33,688 nt of DNA from Actinomadura sp. KC345 (GTDB taxonomy: Bacteria > Actinomycetota > Actinomycetes > Streptosporangiales > Streptosporangiaceae), in assembly GCF_004348515.1 (NCBI RefSeq), contig NZ_SMKH01000053.1, forward strand, positions 1 to 33,688. The letters are read 5' to 3'. The notes below the pieces were generated by a model. That model saw nothing but the letters and a program-made list of their open reading frames with translations, did not search any database and was not told the DNA's origin. A program made the translations under genes and the position numbers. Of the stretch, positions 23,786 to 31,081 are shown in pieces. The stretch's first letter is position 1, and the number at the start of each line of letters is the position of its first letter.

Positions 23786-24168
23786 GCCACCTTCCCTCCC
23801 TCCAGCAGAGGGCGCGTCCCCCAGTCGTGGGCAAGGAGGGCGACCAACAGCAGCCCCCGCCCGTCGGTCGCCGCGTAGTTCTCCGGCCGCATGACCGGCT
23901 GCCCTTCCCCGCCGTCCCAGACTTCGATCACCGGAAGGCCGTCGCGCTCGTCCTGGAACACCCGGACGACGATCGGCCCGTCCCCGTGCACCAGCGCGTT
24001 CGTCACCAGTTCGGAGACGATGAGCCGCCCGGTGTGGTCGTCGGCGACGCCCCACTCGGCGAACCGCCCGGCGAGAAACCGCCGCGCCTTGGCCGGTGCC
24101 TGCTCAGTGGGGTCGAGGACGACGGTCGAATCGCATTCGGCGGTCGTTTCTTTTGTGAAAAGGTTCAT
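23764..24168 (-). CDS. RsbW-like ATP-binding protein (HATPase_c_2, anti-sigma type)
   Basis: A 134-residue GHKL-fold ATPase similar to anti-sigma kinase domains. The N box is RLIVSELVTNALVHGDGPI, the G1 box is VEVWDGGEGQPV-like (VIEVWDGGEGQP), and the G2 region is GRGLLLVALLAHDWGTRP. Such stand-alone ATPases are the usual partner of XRE-DUF5753 and DUF397 genes in actinobacteria (AbaA/WhiJ-type clusters). The ATG at 24168 with GGTGGG upstream begins a normal-length protein; the frame stays open to 24315 but the extra residues are basic and unconserved-looking. It is divergent from the XRE gene. Confidence 0.85.
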   Translation of the reverse strand: MNLFTKETTAECDSTVVLDPTEQAPAKARRFLAGRFAEWGVADDHTGRLIVSELVTNALVHGDGPIVVRVFQDERDGLPVIEVWDGGEGQPVMRPENYAATDGRGLLLVALLAHDWGTRPLLEGGKVAWAKCGL

Positions 24169-24385
24169 CGCCGCCCACCCGCGCATCCTGTCCGATTTGC
24201 TCGGCTGGTGGCGAAAACGCATACTGCTTTGACCGGTTCGGGGGGAACTGTCAAAACGATCGCCTCGAACATCCCGACCTCCATTTCTGTCGACCCGTGG
24301 CCGAGCATCGCGCAAAGTGTCATCCTGGTGAATGCGTACGCGACGTCACAAGGCAACCTCGGAGCATGGCCTGGCATTCATTGGT

Positions 24386-24408
24386 GGTCATGGGTCATGA
24401 CTGGTCAT
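24386..24408 (+). repeat. Three GGTCAT direct repeats before the XRE gene
   Basis: GGTCAT occurs at 24386-24391, 24393-24398 and 24403-24408, with the palindrome GTCATGAC at 24394-24401 inside. It lies 14 bases ahead of the XRE start and just upstream of its ribosome site, so it is a candidate operator for autoregulation. The rest of the 24169-24421 divergent gap is relatively AT-rich with no other clear signal. Confidence 0.45.
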
Positions 24409-24421
24409 CGGGAGACACGAA

Positions 24422-25258
24422 ATGCCGCAGCCCCCCAAGCGCCTCACCCCGTCGAACAGCGCCCTCGACCTGTTCGGCTCAGAGGTCCGCAGGTACCGCG
24501 TCCTCGCGAATCACAGCATCAAGCAGCTCGCGGACAAGATCCCCTACAGCGCGTCGTTCATCGGCGCGGTGGAACGCGCAGAATCCCACTGCGAACGCAC
24601 CTTCGCCGAACACTGCGACACCGTCCTCGACACGAAGGAGGCCCTGGCCCATCTCCACGACGGCCTGTTCGGCGACAAGAAGGACGGCTTCCCCGAATGG
24701 TTCCGCAAGTGGCCTGGAGTCGAAGAGGAGGCGGAAACCCTCAAGGTCTACAGCCCGATAGTTGTCCATGGCCTGTTCCAGACTATGGACTACGCGAACA
24801 CCCTCCTGTTCGACGATAGTCAGGCGGTAGAGTCCCGAATGGCTCGGCAGACGATCCTCTCCCGCACGAACCCCCCACCGCCTCGTCTCGTATACATCCT
24901 TCCGGAGTCCGTCCTCTGGTATGACGTAGGCGGCCCGGGTGTGATGCGACCCCAACTCAACTCTCTTGTGGAGGCCAACTCGGCTCGTGTCAGCGTCCAG
25001 ATCGTGCCGAGTGGCGCTCGCCACCCGGGCAACGAGGGAGAGTTCATGATCGCGACGCTGCCCAGTGGCGAAGAAGTCGCTTACGTCGAGACGGGCGCGC
25101 GTGGGATCATGATGGACGCACGAAAGGACATCTCCACGCTCAGGGACAGGTTTGATGCGATCTCCACGCAGGCTCTCCCAACCGCGTTGAGCGTCGATCT
25201 GATCAACCGCACTATCGAAGAGAAGTGGACAGATGGAACGGGAACTGACCTGGCGTAA
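24422..25258 (+). CDS. XRE-family regulator with DUF5753 (WhiJ-like)
   Basis: A 278-residue protein. An N-terminal helix-turn-helix at about residues 18-65 (LFGSEVRRYRVLANHSIKQLADKIPYSASFIGAVERAE) is followed by the DUF5753 domain from about 95 to 270 (IVVHGLFQTMDYANTLL, ILSRTNPPPPRLVYILPESVLWY, VQIVPSGARHPGNEGEFMIATL, AYVETGARG). This architecture defines the large WhiJ-like family of actinobacterial regulators, generally encoded beside DUF397 proteins and RsbW-like ATPases, as here. The ribosome site GGGAG precedes the ATG by seven bases. The 3' end overlaps the first DUF397 gene by 26 bases. Confidence 0.92.
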   Translation: MPQPPKRLTPSNSALDLFGSEVRRYRVLANHSIKQLADKIPYSASFIGAVERAESHCERTFAEHCDTVLDTKEALAHLHDGLFGDKKDGFPEWFRKWPGVEEEAETLKVYSPIVVHGLFQTMDYANTLLFDDSQAVESRMARQTILSRTNPPPPRLVYILPESVLWYDVGGPGVMRPQLNSLVEANSARVSVQIVPSGARHPGNEGEFMIATLPSGEEVAYVETGARGIMMDARKDISTLRDRFDAISTQALPTALSVDLINRTIEEKWTDGTGTDLA

Positions 25259-25412
25259 GTCGAGTCGCAGCGGTAGCTCCGGCGGCTCTTGCGTTGAGCT
25301 TGCTCAAGCAAAGGACCGTGTAGCGGTCAGGGACTCGAAGGACCCCCACGGGTCCATCCTCCTAGTACCCCGCGCAGCGCTGCGCGCTGCGGTTCGGGCT
25401 GCGGAGGAGTGA
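25233..25412 (+). CDS. DUF397-domain protein, copy 1
   Basis: A 59-residue DUF397 protein (the family that includes BldB-type small proteins). The conserved pattern is complete: LTWRKSSRSGSSGGSCVELA, VAVRDSKDPHGSILLVPRAALRA. It starts at ATG 25233 inside the end of the XRE gene and ends eight bases before copy 2. These proteins usually pair with the adjacent WhiJ-like regulator and are thought to modulate it. It is short enough to be missed by standard length cut-offs. Confidence 0.9.
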   Translation: MERELTWRKSSRSGSSGGSCVELAQAKDRVAVRDSKDPHGSILLVPRAALRAAVRAAEE

Positions 25413-25419
25413 GGAAGCC

Positions 25420-25599
25420 ATGGAGGCGGTGATCTGGCGCAAGTCGAGCCGGAGCGAGAGTTCCGGCGGCAATTGCATCGAGCTGGCCGGCACGGAGAGC
25501 ATGGTGGCCGTTCGTGACTCCAAAGATTCGCACGGCCCAGTCCTGGTGGTGTCCCGTGCGGCGCTGCGTGACGCCATTCGGCGGGCTCCAGCCCGGTGA
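25420..25599 (+). CDS. DUF397-domain protein, copy 2
   Basis: A second 59-residue DUF397 protein (IWRKSSRSESSGGNCIELA, MVAVRDSKDSHGPVLVVSRAALRDAIRRA). It has the same length as copy 1 and retains every family landmark, so the pair looks like a tandem duplication kept under selection. The ATG at 25420 is preceded by GAGGAA. A third, degenerate copy begins eight bases after this stop. Confidence 0.9.
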   Translation: MEAVIWRKSSRSESSGGNCIELAGTESMVAVRDSKDSHGPVLVVSRAALRDAIRRAPAR

Positions 25600-25606
25600 G
25601 CACGCC

Positions 25607-25693
25607 ATGAACCACATGACCTGGCGTAGGTCAAGCCGTGGCGGACGCTTCCGGAGGAAGCGGCGTCGAACTGGTCAGCCATGGACCCGGTGA
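25607..25693 (+). pseudogene. DUF397 relic, copy 3, frameshifted and truncated
   Basis: The start MNHMTWRRSSR (ATG 25607, second ATG 25616) matches the DUF397 opening. The frame then yields arginine-rich nonsense and stops at 25693. Shifting the frame near 25636-25640 restores DASGGSGVELV, the next piece of the DUF397 pattern, after which similarity ends. So the third copy has both a frameshift and loss of its last two thirds. The restored frame continues open into the downstream gene. Confidence 0.8.
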
Positions 25694-25703
25694 GTGGGGC
25701 GGC

Positions 25704-26618
25704 TTGAGGGGGCATGAGGCCAGGCGTGATCGAGAGGTGGCCGCGCTACTGGCGGCCAGGGCCTTCCTGGAGATCCGTTACCTCGCTGGGGACGCCCGGC
25801 GGGTGTCGGAGGACCGGTCACCCGAGGACGATCTGGAGCGCATCCGTTTCCTCGCCGACGTGTGCCACAACATGCCGGGGATCGCCCAACCACGCCCCTG
25901 GCGGCCGTCCCGCCGGGGCGCCCCCGGCAGCAGCGTCCAACAGGCGATGGCGAAACGGCCGATGGGCTGGGCATGGCACACCGCCGGTCCGGAAAAGCGC
26001 GCCTGGATGCTGCGCCACATCGAGAACGCCGGGCTCCAATGGACGCCACCGCCGCCCCTACCGGCTCGTCGCAAGGGCCCGTCGCCCATGACGCTGCGCC
26101 AGCGGGCGGGCGTGCTCCTCGGACGCTGGCCGGTCCGCCCCCCGGCCGGGCACCTGTCGCTTCCTCCGGAAGCGCACGTTCTCAAGGCCCTCGATAGCGA
26201 TGCGATCTGCGCCCTGTACGAGGAGGCCGGACGGCTCCGGCTCGGCCTCGGCAAAGGCGGACCCTGGCTACGCGCCCACCTGGACGCCGACAGCGTCCAC
26301 TACCTGGTACCGGATCCGGCGAGCTACTACTGGCCCGGCATGCCGAGTACCCGAGGCGAGATCGACTGGTGGCAGTGCACCGCGCTCCTGCGGATGTGCG
26401 ACGGCGAGCAGGTCAGCGGCATGGTCGCCGTACTCCCGGAGACGTTCGCGGCGCTGCCCTCGACCCTCCCCCGACGGAAACAGGTGCGACTCGTCCACCA
26501 CGCTCGGACCACCGAGCGGGACACCTACCTGTGGGGCCGAGATCACAAAGCCGAGTGCGACCCGCAACTCTGCGGCTTCGTCCCCGAAACCACCGGCGAC
26601 CCTCCGCCGGACGACTGA
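25704..26618 (+). CDS. Hypothetical protein downstream of DUF397 genes
   Basis: About 304 residues from TTG 25704, with a first helix rich in charges (HEARRDREVAALLAARAFLEIRYLA) and segments LERIRFLADVCHNMPG, SPMTLRQRAGVLLGRWP, LVPDPASYYWPG and a C-terminal DHKAECDPQLCGFVPE with two cysteines. No family recognised. The frame is open back to GTG 25638, but that part encodes the DUF397 relic, so the true start is later; TTG 25704 and GTG 25737 are candidates. Codon use is that of the host, supporting a real gene. Confidence 0.65.
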   Translation: MRGHEARRDREVAALLAARAFLEIRYLAGDARRVSEDRSPEDDLERIRFLADVCHNMPGIAQPRPWRPSRRGAPGSSVQQAMAKRPMGWAWHTAGPEKRAWMLRHIENAGLQWTPPPPLPARRKGPSPMTLRQRAGVLLGRWPVRPPAGHLSLPPEAHVLKALDSDAICALYEEAGRLRLGLGKGGPWLRAHLDADSVHYLVPDPASYYWPGMPSTRGEIDWWQCTALLRMCDGEQVSGMVAVLPETFAALPSTLPRRKQVRLVHHARTTERDTYLWGRDHKAECDPQLCGFVPETTGDPPPDD

Positions 26619-26835
26619 CGGGCTGCCCTCCATCACCCGGAGCGTCCCCACCGCGAACGCCGGGACCGGGGTCGCTGTCCGACCGCGCCTGATCGCCGTC
26701 TCGACCGGCGAGCGGACCACGAACCCGCCCGGGCTGGTGCGAGGTATCCAGCGAACGCGGCGTGCAGGCGCGGCATGTCGGCCGCGGCCACGCTCGCTGG
26801 AGCAGCGCTGCCGCCACCCGTAGTTGACTGGGTCC

Positions 26836-27678
26836 ATGGAATATGTCGGCCGGGTGCCCGCGCCGCCGCTCGACCTGTTCATCGACGACATCTACTGCCT
26901 GACCGGGGTGCCGCGCCACCGCCGGATGAACGTCCCGCCGATGCCGTCGGGGCACCTGTTCATCAACCTGGGTGGACCCGCCCGCCTGTGGGATTCCGAC
27001 CCGTCGGTGCCGTCGGAGGTGTTCACCGACGGGTGGTTCATGGGTGTATGGACCAGGCGTTTCCTCTACGAGTACCCCACACGGGTGCGGCTCGTCGGGG
27101 TGCACTTCAAGCCGTGGGGCATGTCGCCGTTCATCGACATGCCGGCGACCGAGTTGCGGGATCGATGGGTGCCGGTCGACGCCGTATGGCAACGGTCTGT
27201 GGACCGGATCCGCAACCAGGTCGGCGACCTCGCAACAGCCGGCGAGACACTGCGGGTAGTGGAGGAGGAACTGCGATCGCGGCTCGCCGAGGCGCCGTCG
27301 CGCGGTCTCGGCCTGGTCCAGCACACGGGCAGGAGGTTGGAGACCTCCCACGGCGCGATCCCGGTCGGTGCGCTGGCCGATGCCGCCGGGGTGAGCGGCA
27401 ATCACCTGGCCACGCAGTTCAAGTCCCATGTCGGGGTCACCCCGAAGCGGGTGGCGCGGATCTACCGATTCGCGCGGCTGATCCTGTCCGTGGACGTCCT
27501 GCGGCCGGTCGACTGGACGGACCTCGCGCACACGGCGGGCTACTTCGACCGGGCCCACTTCACCAGGGAGTTCAAGGACTTCACCGGGCACACCCCGACC
27601 GAGTACCTGGCGCTCCGGCGACGGCTCCCCGCCGATCCGGGTTTCCCGCCTGACAGTGGTCCGATGCCCGCTGATTGA
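26836..27678 (+). CDS. AraC-family regulator with DUF6597-type sensor domain
   Basis: A 280-residue regulator. The N-terminal domain (MPSGHLFINLGGPARLW, TRRFLYEYPTRVRLVGVHFKPWGMSPF, ATELRDRWVPVDAVW) resembles the DUF6597 domain found ahead of AraC helix-turn-helices. The C-terminal AraC domain covers about residues 170-265: ADAAGVSGNHLATQFKSHVGVTPKRVARIYRFARLI, then LAHTAGYFDRAHFTREFKDFTGHTPTEYLALRR. The ATG at 26836 is the natural start. Two small redox-type genes follow in the same direction after 74 bases. The gap before it (26619-26835) shows nothing I can support. Confidence 0.9.
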   Translation: MEYVGRVPAPPLDLFIDDIYCLTGVPRHRRMNVPPMPSGHLFINLGGPARLWDSDPSVPSEVFTDGWFMGVWTRRFLYEYPTRVRLVGVHFKPWGMSPFIDMPATELRDRWVPVDAVWQRSVDRIRNQVGDLATAGETLRVVEEELRSRLAEAPSRGLGLVQHTGRRLETSHGAIPVGALADAAGVSGNHLATQFKSHVGVTPKRVARIYRFARLILSVDVLRPVDWTDLAHTAGYFDRAHFTREFKDFTGHTPTEYLALRRRLPADPGFPPDSGPMPAD

Positions 27679-27752
27679 TTTCTTACATGCCTGGTCGCCT
27701 CCCGGGACGACAAGATCGGGGCGTCCGGGCAGTAAGACTCCGAGGAGAATCC

Positions 27753-28376
27753 ATGGGCACAGTGATCATGCACAACGTGGTGTCGGTGGACGGCTTCATC
27801 GCCGACGAGAACGATGGCGTCGGGCCACTCCACGACTGGTACTTCAACGGGGACACTCCGCTCACCGAAGACGTCGACCCCCAGTACGACCACTCGGGGA
27901 CCGGGAGCGGCTTCAGGGTCTCGCGTGCGTCGGCGGAGTACGTCCGGCCGATGTGGGAGGCGATCGGCGTGATCGTGATGGGCCGCACCCTGTTCGACCT
28001 GGTCAACGGCTGGGAGGGGCGTCCGCCCGCGGGCGACCACGTGGTCGTCGTGTCCCACCGGCCCAAGCCCGAGGGCTGGCACCCTGAGGCGTCCTACCAT
28101 TTCGTCGACGACGTGGCGGCCGCGATCGACAAGGCCCAGAAGCTCGCCGGGGAGCGAATCGTCAGTGTGAACGCCGGCGAAGTGGGCGGCCAGGTCCTCG
28201 CGGCCGGCCTGGTGGACGAGGTGGCGATGGACGTGGTGCCGGTGGTGTTCGGCTCAGGCAAGCGCTACTTCGGCAGCATCGACGGGCAGCATCTGCTGGA
28301 GGATCCCGACGTGGTCATCCAGGGCGACGGAGTGCTCCACCTGAAGTACAAGGTTCGCCGTGTCAAGGACGCGTGA
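27753..28376 (+). CDS. Dihydrofolate reductase family protein (RibD C-terminal domain)
   Basis: A 207-residue protein of the RibD_C/DHFR fold: IMHNVVSVDGFIADENDGVGPLHDWY at the start, VIVMGRTLFDLVNGW, VVVVSHRPKPEGWHPEA, SVNAGEVGGQVLAAGLVDEVAMDVVPVVFGSGKRYF. Such proteins are NADPH-binding reductases of unknown substrate, often induced by AraC or SigJ-type regulators. A ribosome site GAGGAGA stands before ATG 27753. The stop overlaps the next start as GTGA, so the two are coupled. Confidence 0.9.
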   Translation: MGTVIMHNVVSVDGFIADENDGVGPLHDWYFNGDTPLTEDVDPQYDHSGTGSGFRVSRASAEYVRPMWEAIGVIVMGRTLFDLVNGWEGRPPAGDHVVVVSHRPKPEGWHPEASYHFVDDVAAAIDKAQKLAGERIVSVNAGEVGGQVLAAGLVDEVAMDVVPVVFGSGKRYFGSIDGQHLLEDPDVVIQGDGVLHLKYKVRRVKDA

Positions 28377-28882
28377 TCGCAGTGGAAGACCTCGACGCAC
28401 ATGCCCGCGCACTCATCGAGGCCAACCTGTACATGACGCTCGGCACCGCCGACGCCGATGGGCGGCCGTGGGTATCGCCCGTGTACTTCGCGACAGCCGA
28501 CTACGCCGAGTTCTACTGGGTGTCCGCCCGCGACGCCGCCCACTCCCGCAACATCGCGCAGCGTCCCCAGGTGAGCATGGTCATCTTCGACTCGCAGGTA
28601 CCGGCCTACCACGGCCGTGCGGTGTACCTCTCAGGGACGGCCGCGGAACTCGCCGGCCGTGACCTCGACCGCGGCATCCAAATCTACCCGGGCCCGGTGA
28701 CGCGAGGGGGGACCGGTCTGGCACTGGACGATGTCACTCCGCCGTCGTCCTATCGCCTCTACCGCGCGACCGTCACCGAGGCGTCCGTCCTCTGCCCGCG
28801 TGAACCCCGGCGACCGTGCCCGCTGCACTCGATCAACGCCGACCACCGAACGCCCGTCCTCCCGTGGCGGGACGCCCGGTAG
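28373..28882 (+). CDS. Pyridoxamine 5'-phosphate oxidase family protein
   Basis: A 169-residue split-barrel flavin/F420-type protein: MTLGTADADGRPWVSPVYFATADYAEFYWVSARDAAHSRNIAQRPQVSMVIFD is the typical first two thirds, with GRAVYLSGTAAEL following. The C-terminus (SYRLYRATVTEASVLCPREP) completes the barrel. The family binds FMN, F420, haem or biliverdin; the cofactor cannot be chosen from sequence. The GTG start overlaps the preceding stop, making a two-gene unit with the RibD-like reductase, perhaps a small detoxification module under the AraC regulator. Confidence 0.88.
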   Translation: MIAVEDLDAHARALIEANLYMTLGTADADGRPWVSPVYFATADYAEFYWVSARDAAHSRNIAQRPQVSMVIFDSQVPAYHGRAVYLSGTAAELAGRDLDRGIQIYPGPVTRGGTGLALDDVTPPSSYRLYRATVTEASVLCPREPRRPCPLHSINADHRTPVLPWRDAR

Positions 28883-28954
28883 CCCGCCGCGGCCGGACGC
28901 CGGTTCCACGGTGACGGCCGACCGTGCGGAGCCGCTCCCGACTCTGCGATGACT

Positions 28955-29428
28955 TCAGTGCTGGATCAGGCCGCCGACCGGGACGGGGGCGACGTGGCCG
29001 GTCGCCGGGAGCGTCCGGGCCAGGGCCAGGCCGATGTCGACCAGCGATGACCGGCGCAGGCGAGCGACGTCGGCGATCGGAGTCCAGGTCGGCTCGGCGG
29101 TGTCGCCGTTCGGCTCGGGCCGGAGTCGGCCGCCGGTGATGCGGACCTGGTAGAAGATGCCGACGTTGTGGTGCTCGGGACCACCGGGGATGGTGCGCTC
29201 GGCCGCGGGGATGACCCTTGAGTCCACGCCCAGCAGGCCCTCGACCGCCGCGTCGCAGCCGGTCTCCTCGGCGACCTCGCGGATCACCGCGTCGAACGGA
29301 TCCTCCGCGTGCTCCACCTTGCCGCCCGGAAGAGTCCAGACGGACTCGCCCTTCGGCGGGATGTGACGGGCCAGCAGCACATGCCCGTCCTCGATGCACA
29401 CGGCGTACGCCGCCAGCCGGAAACTCAT
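28955..29428 (-). CDS. Nudix hydrolase
   Basis: A 157-residue Nudix family pyrophosphohydrolase. The Nudix box is intact: G36-X5-E42-X7-R50-E51-V-A-E54-E55-T-G57 (GGKVEHAEDPFDAVIREVAEETG). The front of the fold is FRLAAYAVCIEDGHVLLARHI and WTLPGG. The substrate may be a nucleotide or a nucleotide-sugar and cannot be narrowed. The ATG at 29428 has GGAG eight bases upstream; a GTG at 29455 is less likely. It is divergent from the secreted peptide gene at 29509. Confidence 0.92.
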   Translation of the reverse strand: MSFRLAAYAVCIEDGHVLLARHIPPKGESVWTLPGGKVEHAEDPFDAVIREVAEETGCDAAVEGLLGVDSRVIPAAERTIPGGPEHHNVGIFYQVRITGGRLRPEPNGDTAEPTWTPIADVARLRRSSLVDIGLALARTLPATGHVAPVPVGGLIQH

Positions 29429-29472
29429 CCTTGTATCTCCACAGGTTTCACTCACGCTCGGTGGGCACTAGA

Positions 29473-29485
29473 TGACACATTGTCA
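29473..29485. promoter_or_regulatory. Inverted repeat TGACA-CAT-TGTCA between divergent genes
   Basis: Five-base perfect arms with a three-base centre, in an AT-richer patch between the Nudix gene and the secreted peptide gene. AGAT and ATCT flanks extend the symmetry imperfectly. It sits 23 bases upstream of the peptide ATG and is a candidate operator or promoter element for one or both genes. Confidence 0.45.
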
Positions 29486-29508
29486 ATCTCTGGTGATCGG
29501 AGCTGTTC

Positions 29509-29670
29509 ATGCGCAAGCTGATCCTGGTCGCGGCCGCCGTCGCGCTGACCCTGACCGGCCTCACGGGGACGGCCCAGGCCGACCCCGGCCCGTCCGCCCC
29601 GGCACCCGCCGGGCTCGGCGGCCTCGGCGGCCTCACTGACGGCATCCCCATCGTCAAGGATCTTCTCTGA
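29509..29670 (+). CDS. Small secreted peptide (53 residues)
   Basis: A classic signal peptide: MRK, then the hydrophobic LILVAAAVALTLTGLTG, then TAQA with cleavage expected after Ala24. The mature peptide would be 29 residues, beginning DPGPSAPAPAG, with a GLGGLGGL repeat and ending IPIVKDLL. There are no cysteines, so it is neither a disulphide-rich nor a lanthionine-type precursor. The ribosome site GGAG (29499-29502) is six bases before the ATG. It is too short for common length filters. Function unknown; exported signal or surface peptide are possibilities. Confidence 0.75.
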   Translation: MRKLILVAAAVALTLTGLTGTAQADPGPSAPAPAGLGGLGGLTDGIPIVKDLL

Positions 29671-29768
29671 TCGCACCTGAGGCGGTGCACGAGGGTGCTC
29701 TTGCCGCGTCCCCGGCTACGCGTCGGGGGCGAGGTCGCCTCCAAGGCCGTCGCCCGAACCCGCTGACC

Positions 29769-30629
29769 TCAGCAGGGCCGCGTCCTGGAGGTAGCGGAGT
29801 CGGGGCGGTAAAGGGTCTCCTCGACGGCGGAGGCGAGGCGGGCGGCGTCCTTCTCGTCGTGGGCACCGACGGTGAGCGGACGCGGCCTGGCGCCGCGGTA
29901 GGCGGCTCTGCCCGGGGTCGGGCTGTCGATGATCCCGATGATGGGCTGGATCGCGTCTTCGGGACGTTGGCCCAGCAACCGTCCCAGAACGGCGGCGGCG
30001 CTCTTCATGCCCGTCCCCACGTCGCCGGCGAAGGCGGTGCGGACCAGGCGCGCGGGCCCCCAGGTGACGTAGCCGAGATCCGGGTTATGGCCGGTGGCGA
30101 GGATGCCGAGCAGCTCGTTCGCGCGACGCTGCTGGGCGTTCGACCGCCGGAAGGTGAACCCGTCGACCATCTCCAGGTCGTCGAACGCGATGGCGTCCGG
30201 ACGGGCGCCCGGGACGGCGGTGTTCACGATGACCGGCCTGCCGGCGGCGCGCAGTGGGCCGGCAAGGCGGGTGACGAACACGTACTTGCTGAGGAAGAAC
30301 AGCGACCAGGACGCCTCATGCCCTTCCGGGGTGCGGTGCCGGCGCCGCCGGATGAACGATGCTGCGAGTACCAGCGCGTCGATACGTTCGTGGTTCTCCT
30401 TCAGCTGGTCGGCCACGCGGCGGCCGTCCTCGACGAGTGTCAGGTCGGCCGCGACGAACTCGCCCCTGGACGGCGCCGAAGGAGACAGGCTCGCCGCGGC
30501 CGCGACGAGCGCCTCGAACTTGGCGCGACTACGTCCGACCACGACCACCCGGTGGCCTGTCGCGAGGTAGTGGCGCGCCAGGGCGGCGCCCATCCCGTCC
30601 GTGCCTCCCGTGACCACGATCGTCCTCAC
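29769..30629 (-). CDS. Short-chain dehydrogenase/reductase
   Basis: A 286-residue SDR. The cofactor motif is TGGTDGMGAAL, with VVVVGRSRAKFE after strand 2 (favouring NADPH), AADLTL, and LVLAASFIRRRRHRTPEG in place of the usual NNAG. The catalytic region has VIVNTAVPGAR and SNAQQRRANELLGILA; a clear YxxxK is not seen, so the enzyme belongs to the atypical WW-oxidoreductase/DHRS-like group or is degenerate. The GTG at 30629 has a strong ribosome site (GGAGGGG in its own strand). Its 5' end abuts a truncated TetR gene on the opposite strand. Confidence 0.83.
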   Translation of the reverse strand: MRTIVVTGGTDGMGAALARHYLATGHRVVVVGRSRAKFEALVAAAASLSPSAPSRGEFVAADLTLVEDGRRVADQLKENHERIDALVLAASFIRRRRHRTPEGHEASWSLFFLSKYVFVTRLAGPLRAAGRPVIVNTAVPGARPDAIAFDDLEMVDGFTFRRSNAQQRRANELLGILATGHNPDLGYVTWGPARLVRTAFAGDVGTGMKSAAAVLGRLLGQRPEDAIQPIIGIIDSPTPGRAAYRGARPRPLTVGAHDEKDAARLASAVEETLYRPDSATSRTRPC

Positions 30630-31080
30630 GCCACCCCTCCGATCATCCGGAGTCGGTGTCGGCACGCTCTACCGGCACTTCCCCACCAGGGACGACCTCG
30701 TGCGGGCCATCACCAGGGCCGACCTCGCGGGTTTCGCCGTCACGGACCTCCCTGACGGGGCGTCAGCGATCGACGGACTGCGACAGTTCTTCACCAGGAC
30801 GCTGACGCACCTCGCCGCCAACAAGGCCATGATCGACATACTCGCCGGCGGACCACCCTCCGGCGCGGATCTTGAGCGTTGCCTCGCCCACCTGAGAGCC
30901 GTCGGCCGCGAAGCCGTCGAGCGATCCGCCGCCGACCGCAGCCTCGCCCCCGACGTGACCGCGGACGACATCGCCTACCAGGTGCTCGGCCTCGTCCGGA
31001 TCATGCAACTCGTCTCCGACCCGGCGCCGGGCACGATCGAGCATCAGGTCGACCTCGCGCTGCGCGGGTTGGCCGCCTGA
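30601..31080 (+). pseudogene. TetR-family regulator lacking its N-terminus
   Basis: From about 30646 the frame reads SGVGVGTLYRHFPTRDDLVRAITRADL, which is the end of a TetR recognition helix, followed by a full helical C-terminal domain (LRQFFTRTLTHLAANKAMIDIL, AYQVLGLVRIMQLVSDP). Helix 1 and helix 2 are missing: the preceding bases are the first codons of the SDR gene on the opposite strand. A GTG at 30601 keeps the frame open but encodes unrelated residues. A deletion that fused the SDR 5' end to the middle of a divergent tetR gene explains the layout. It should not bind DNA. Confidence 0.8.
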
Positions 31081-31081
31081 C

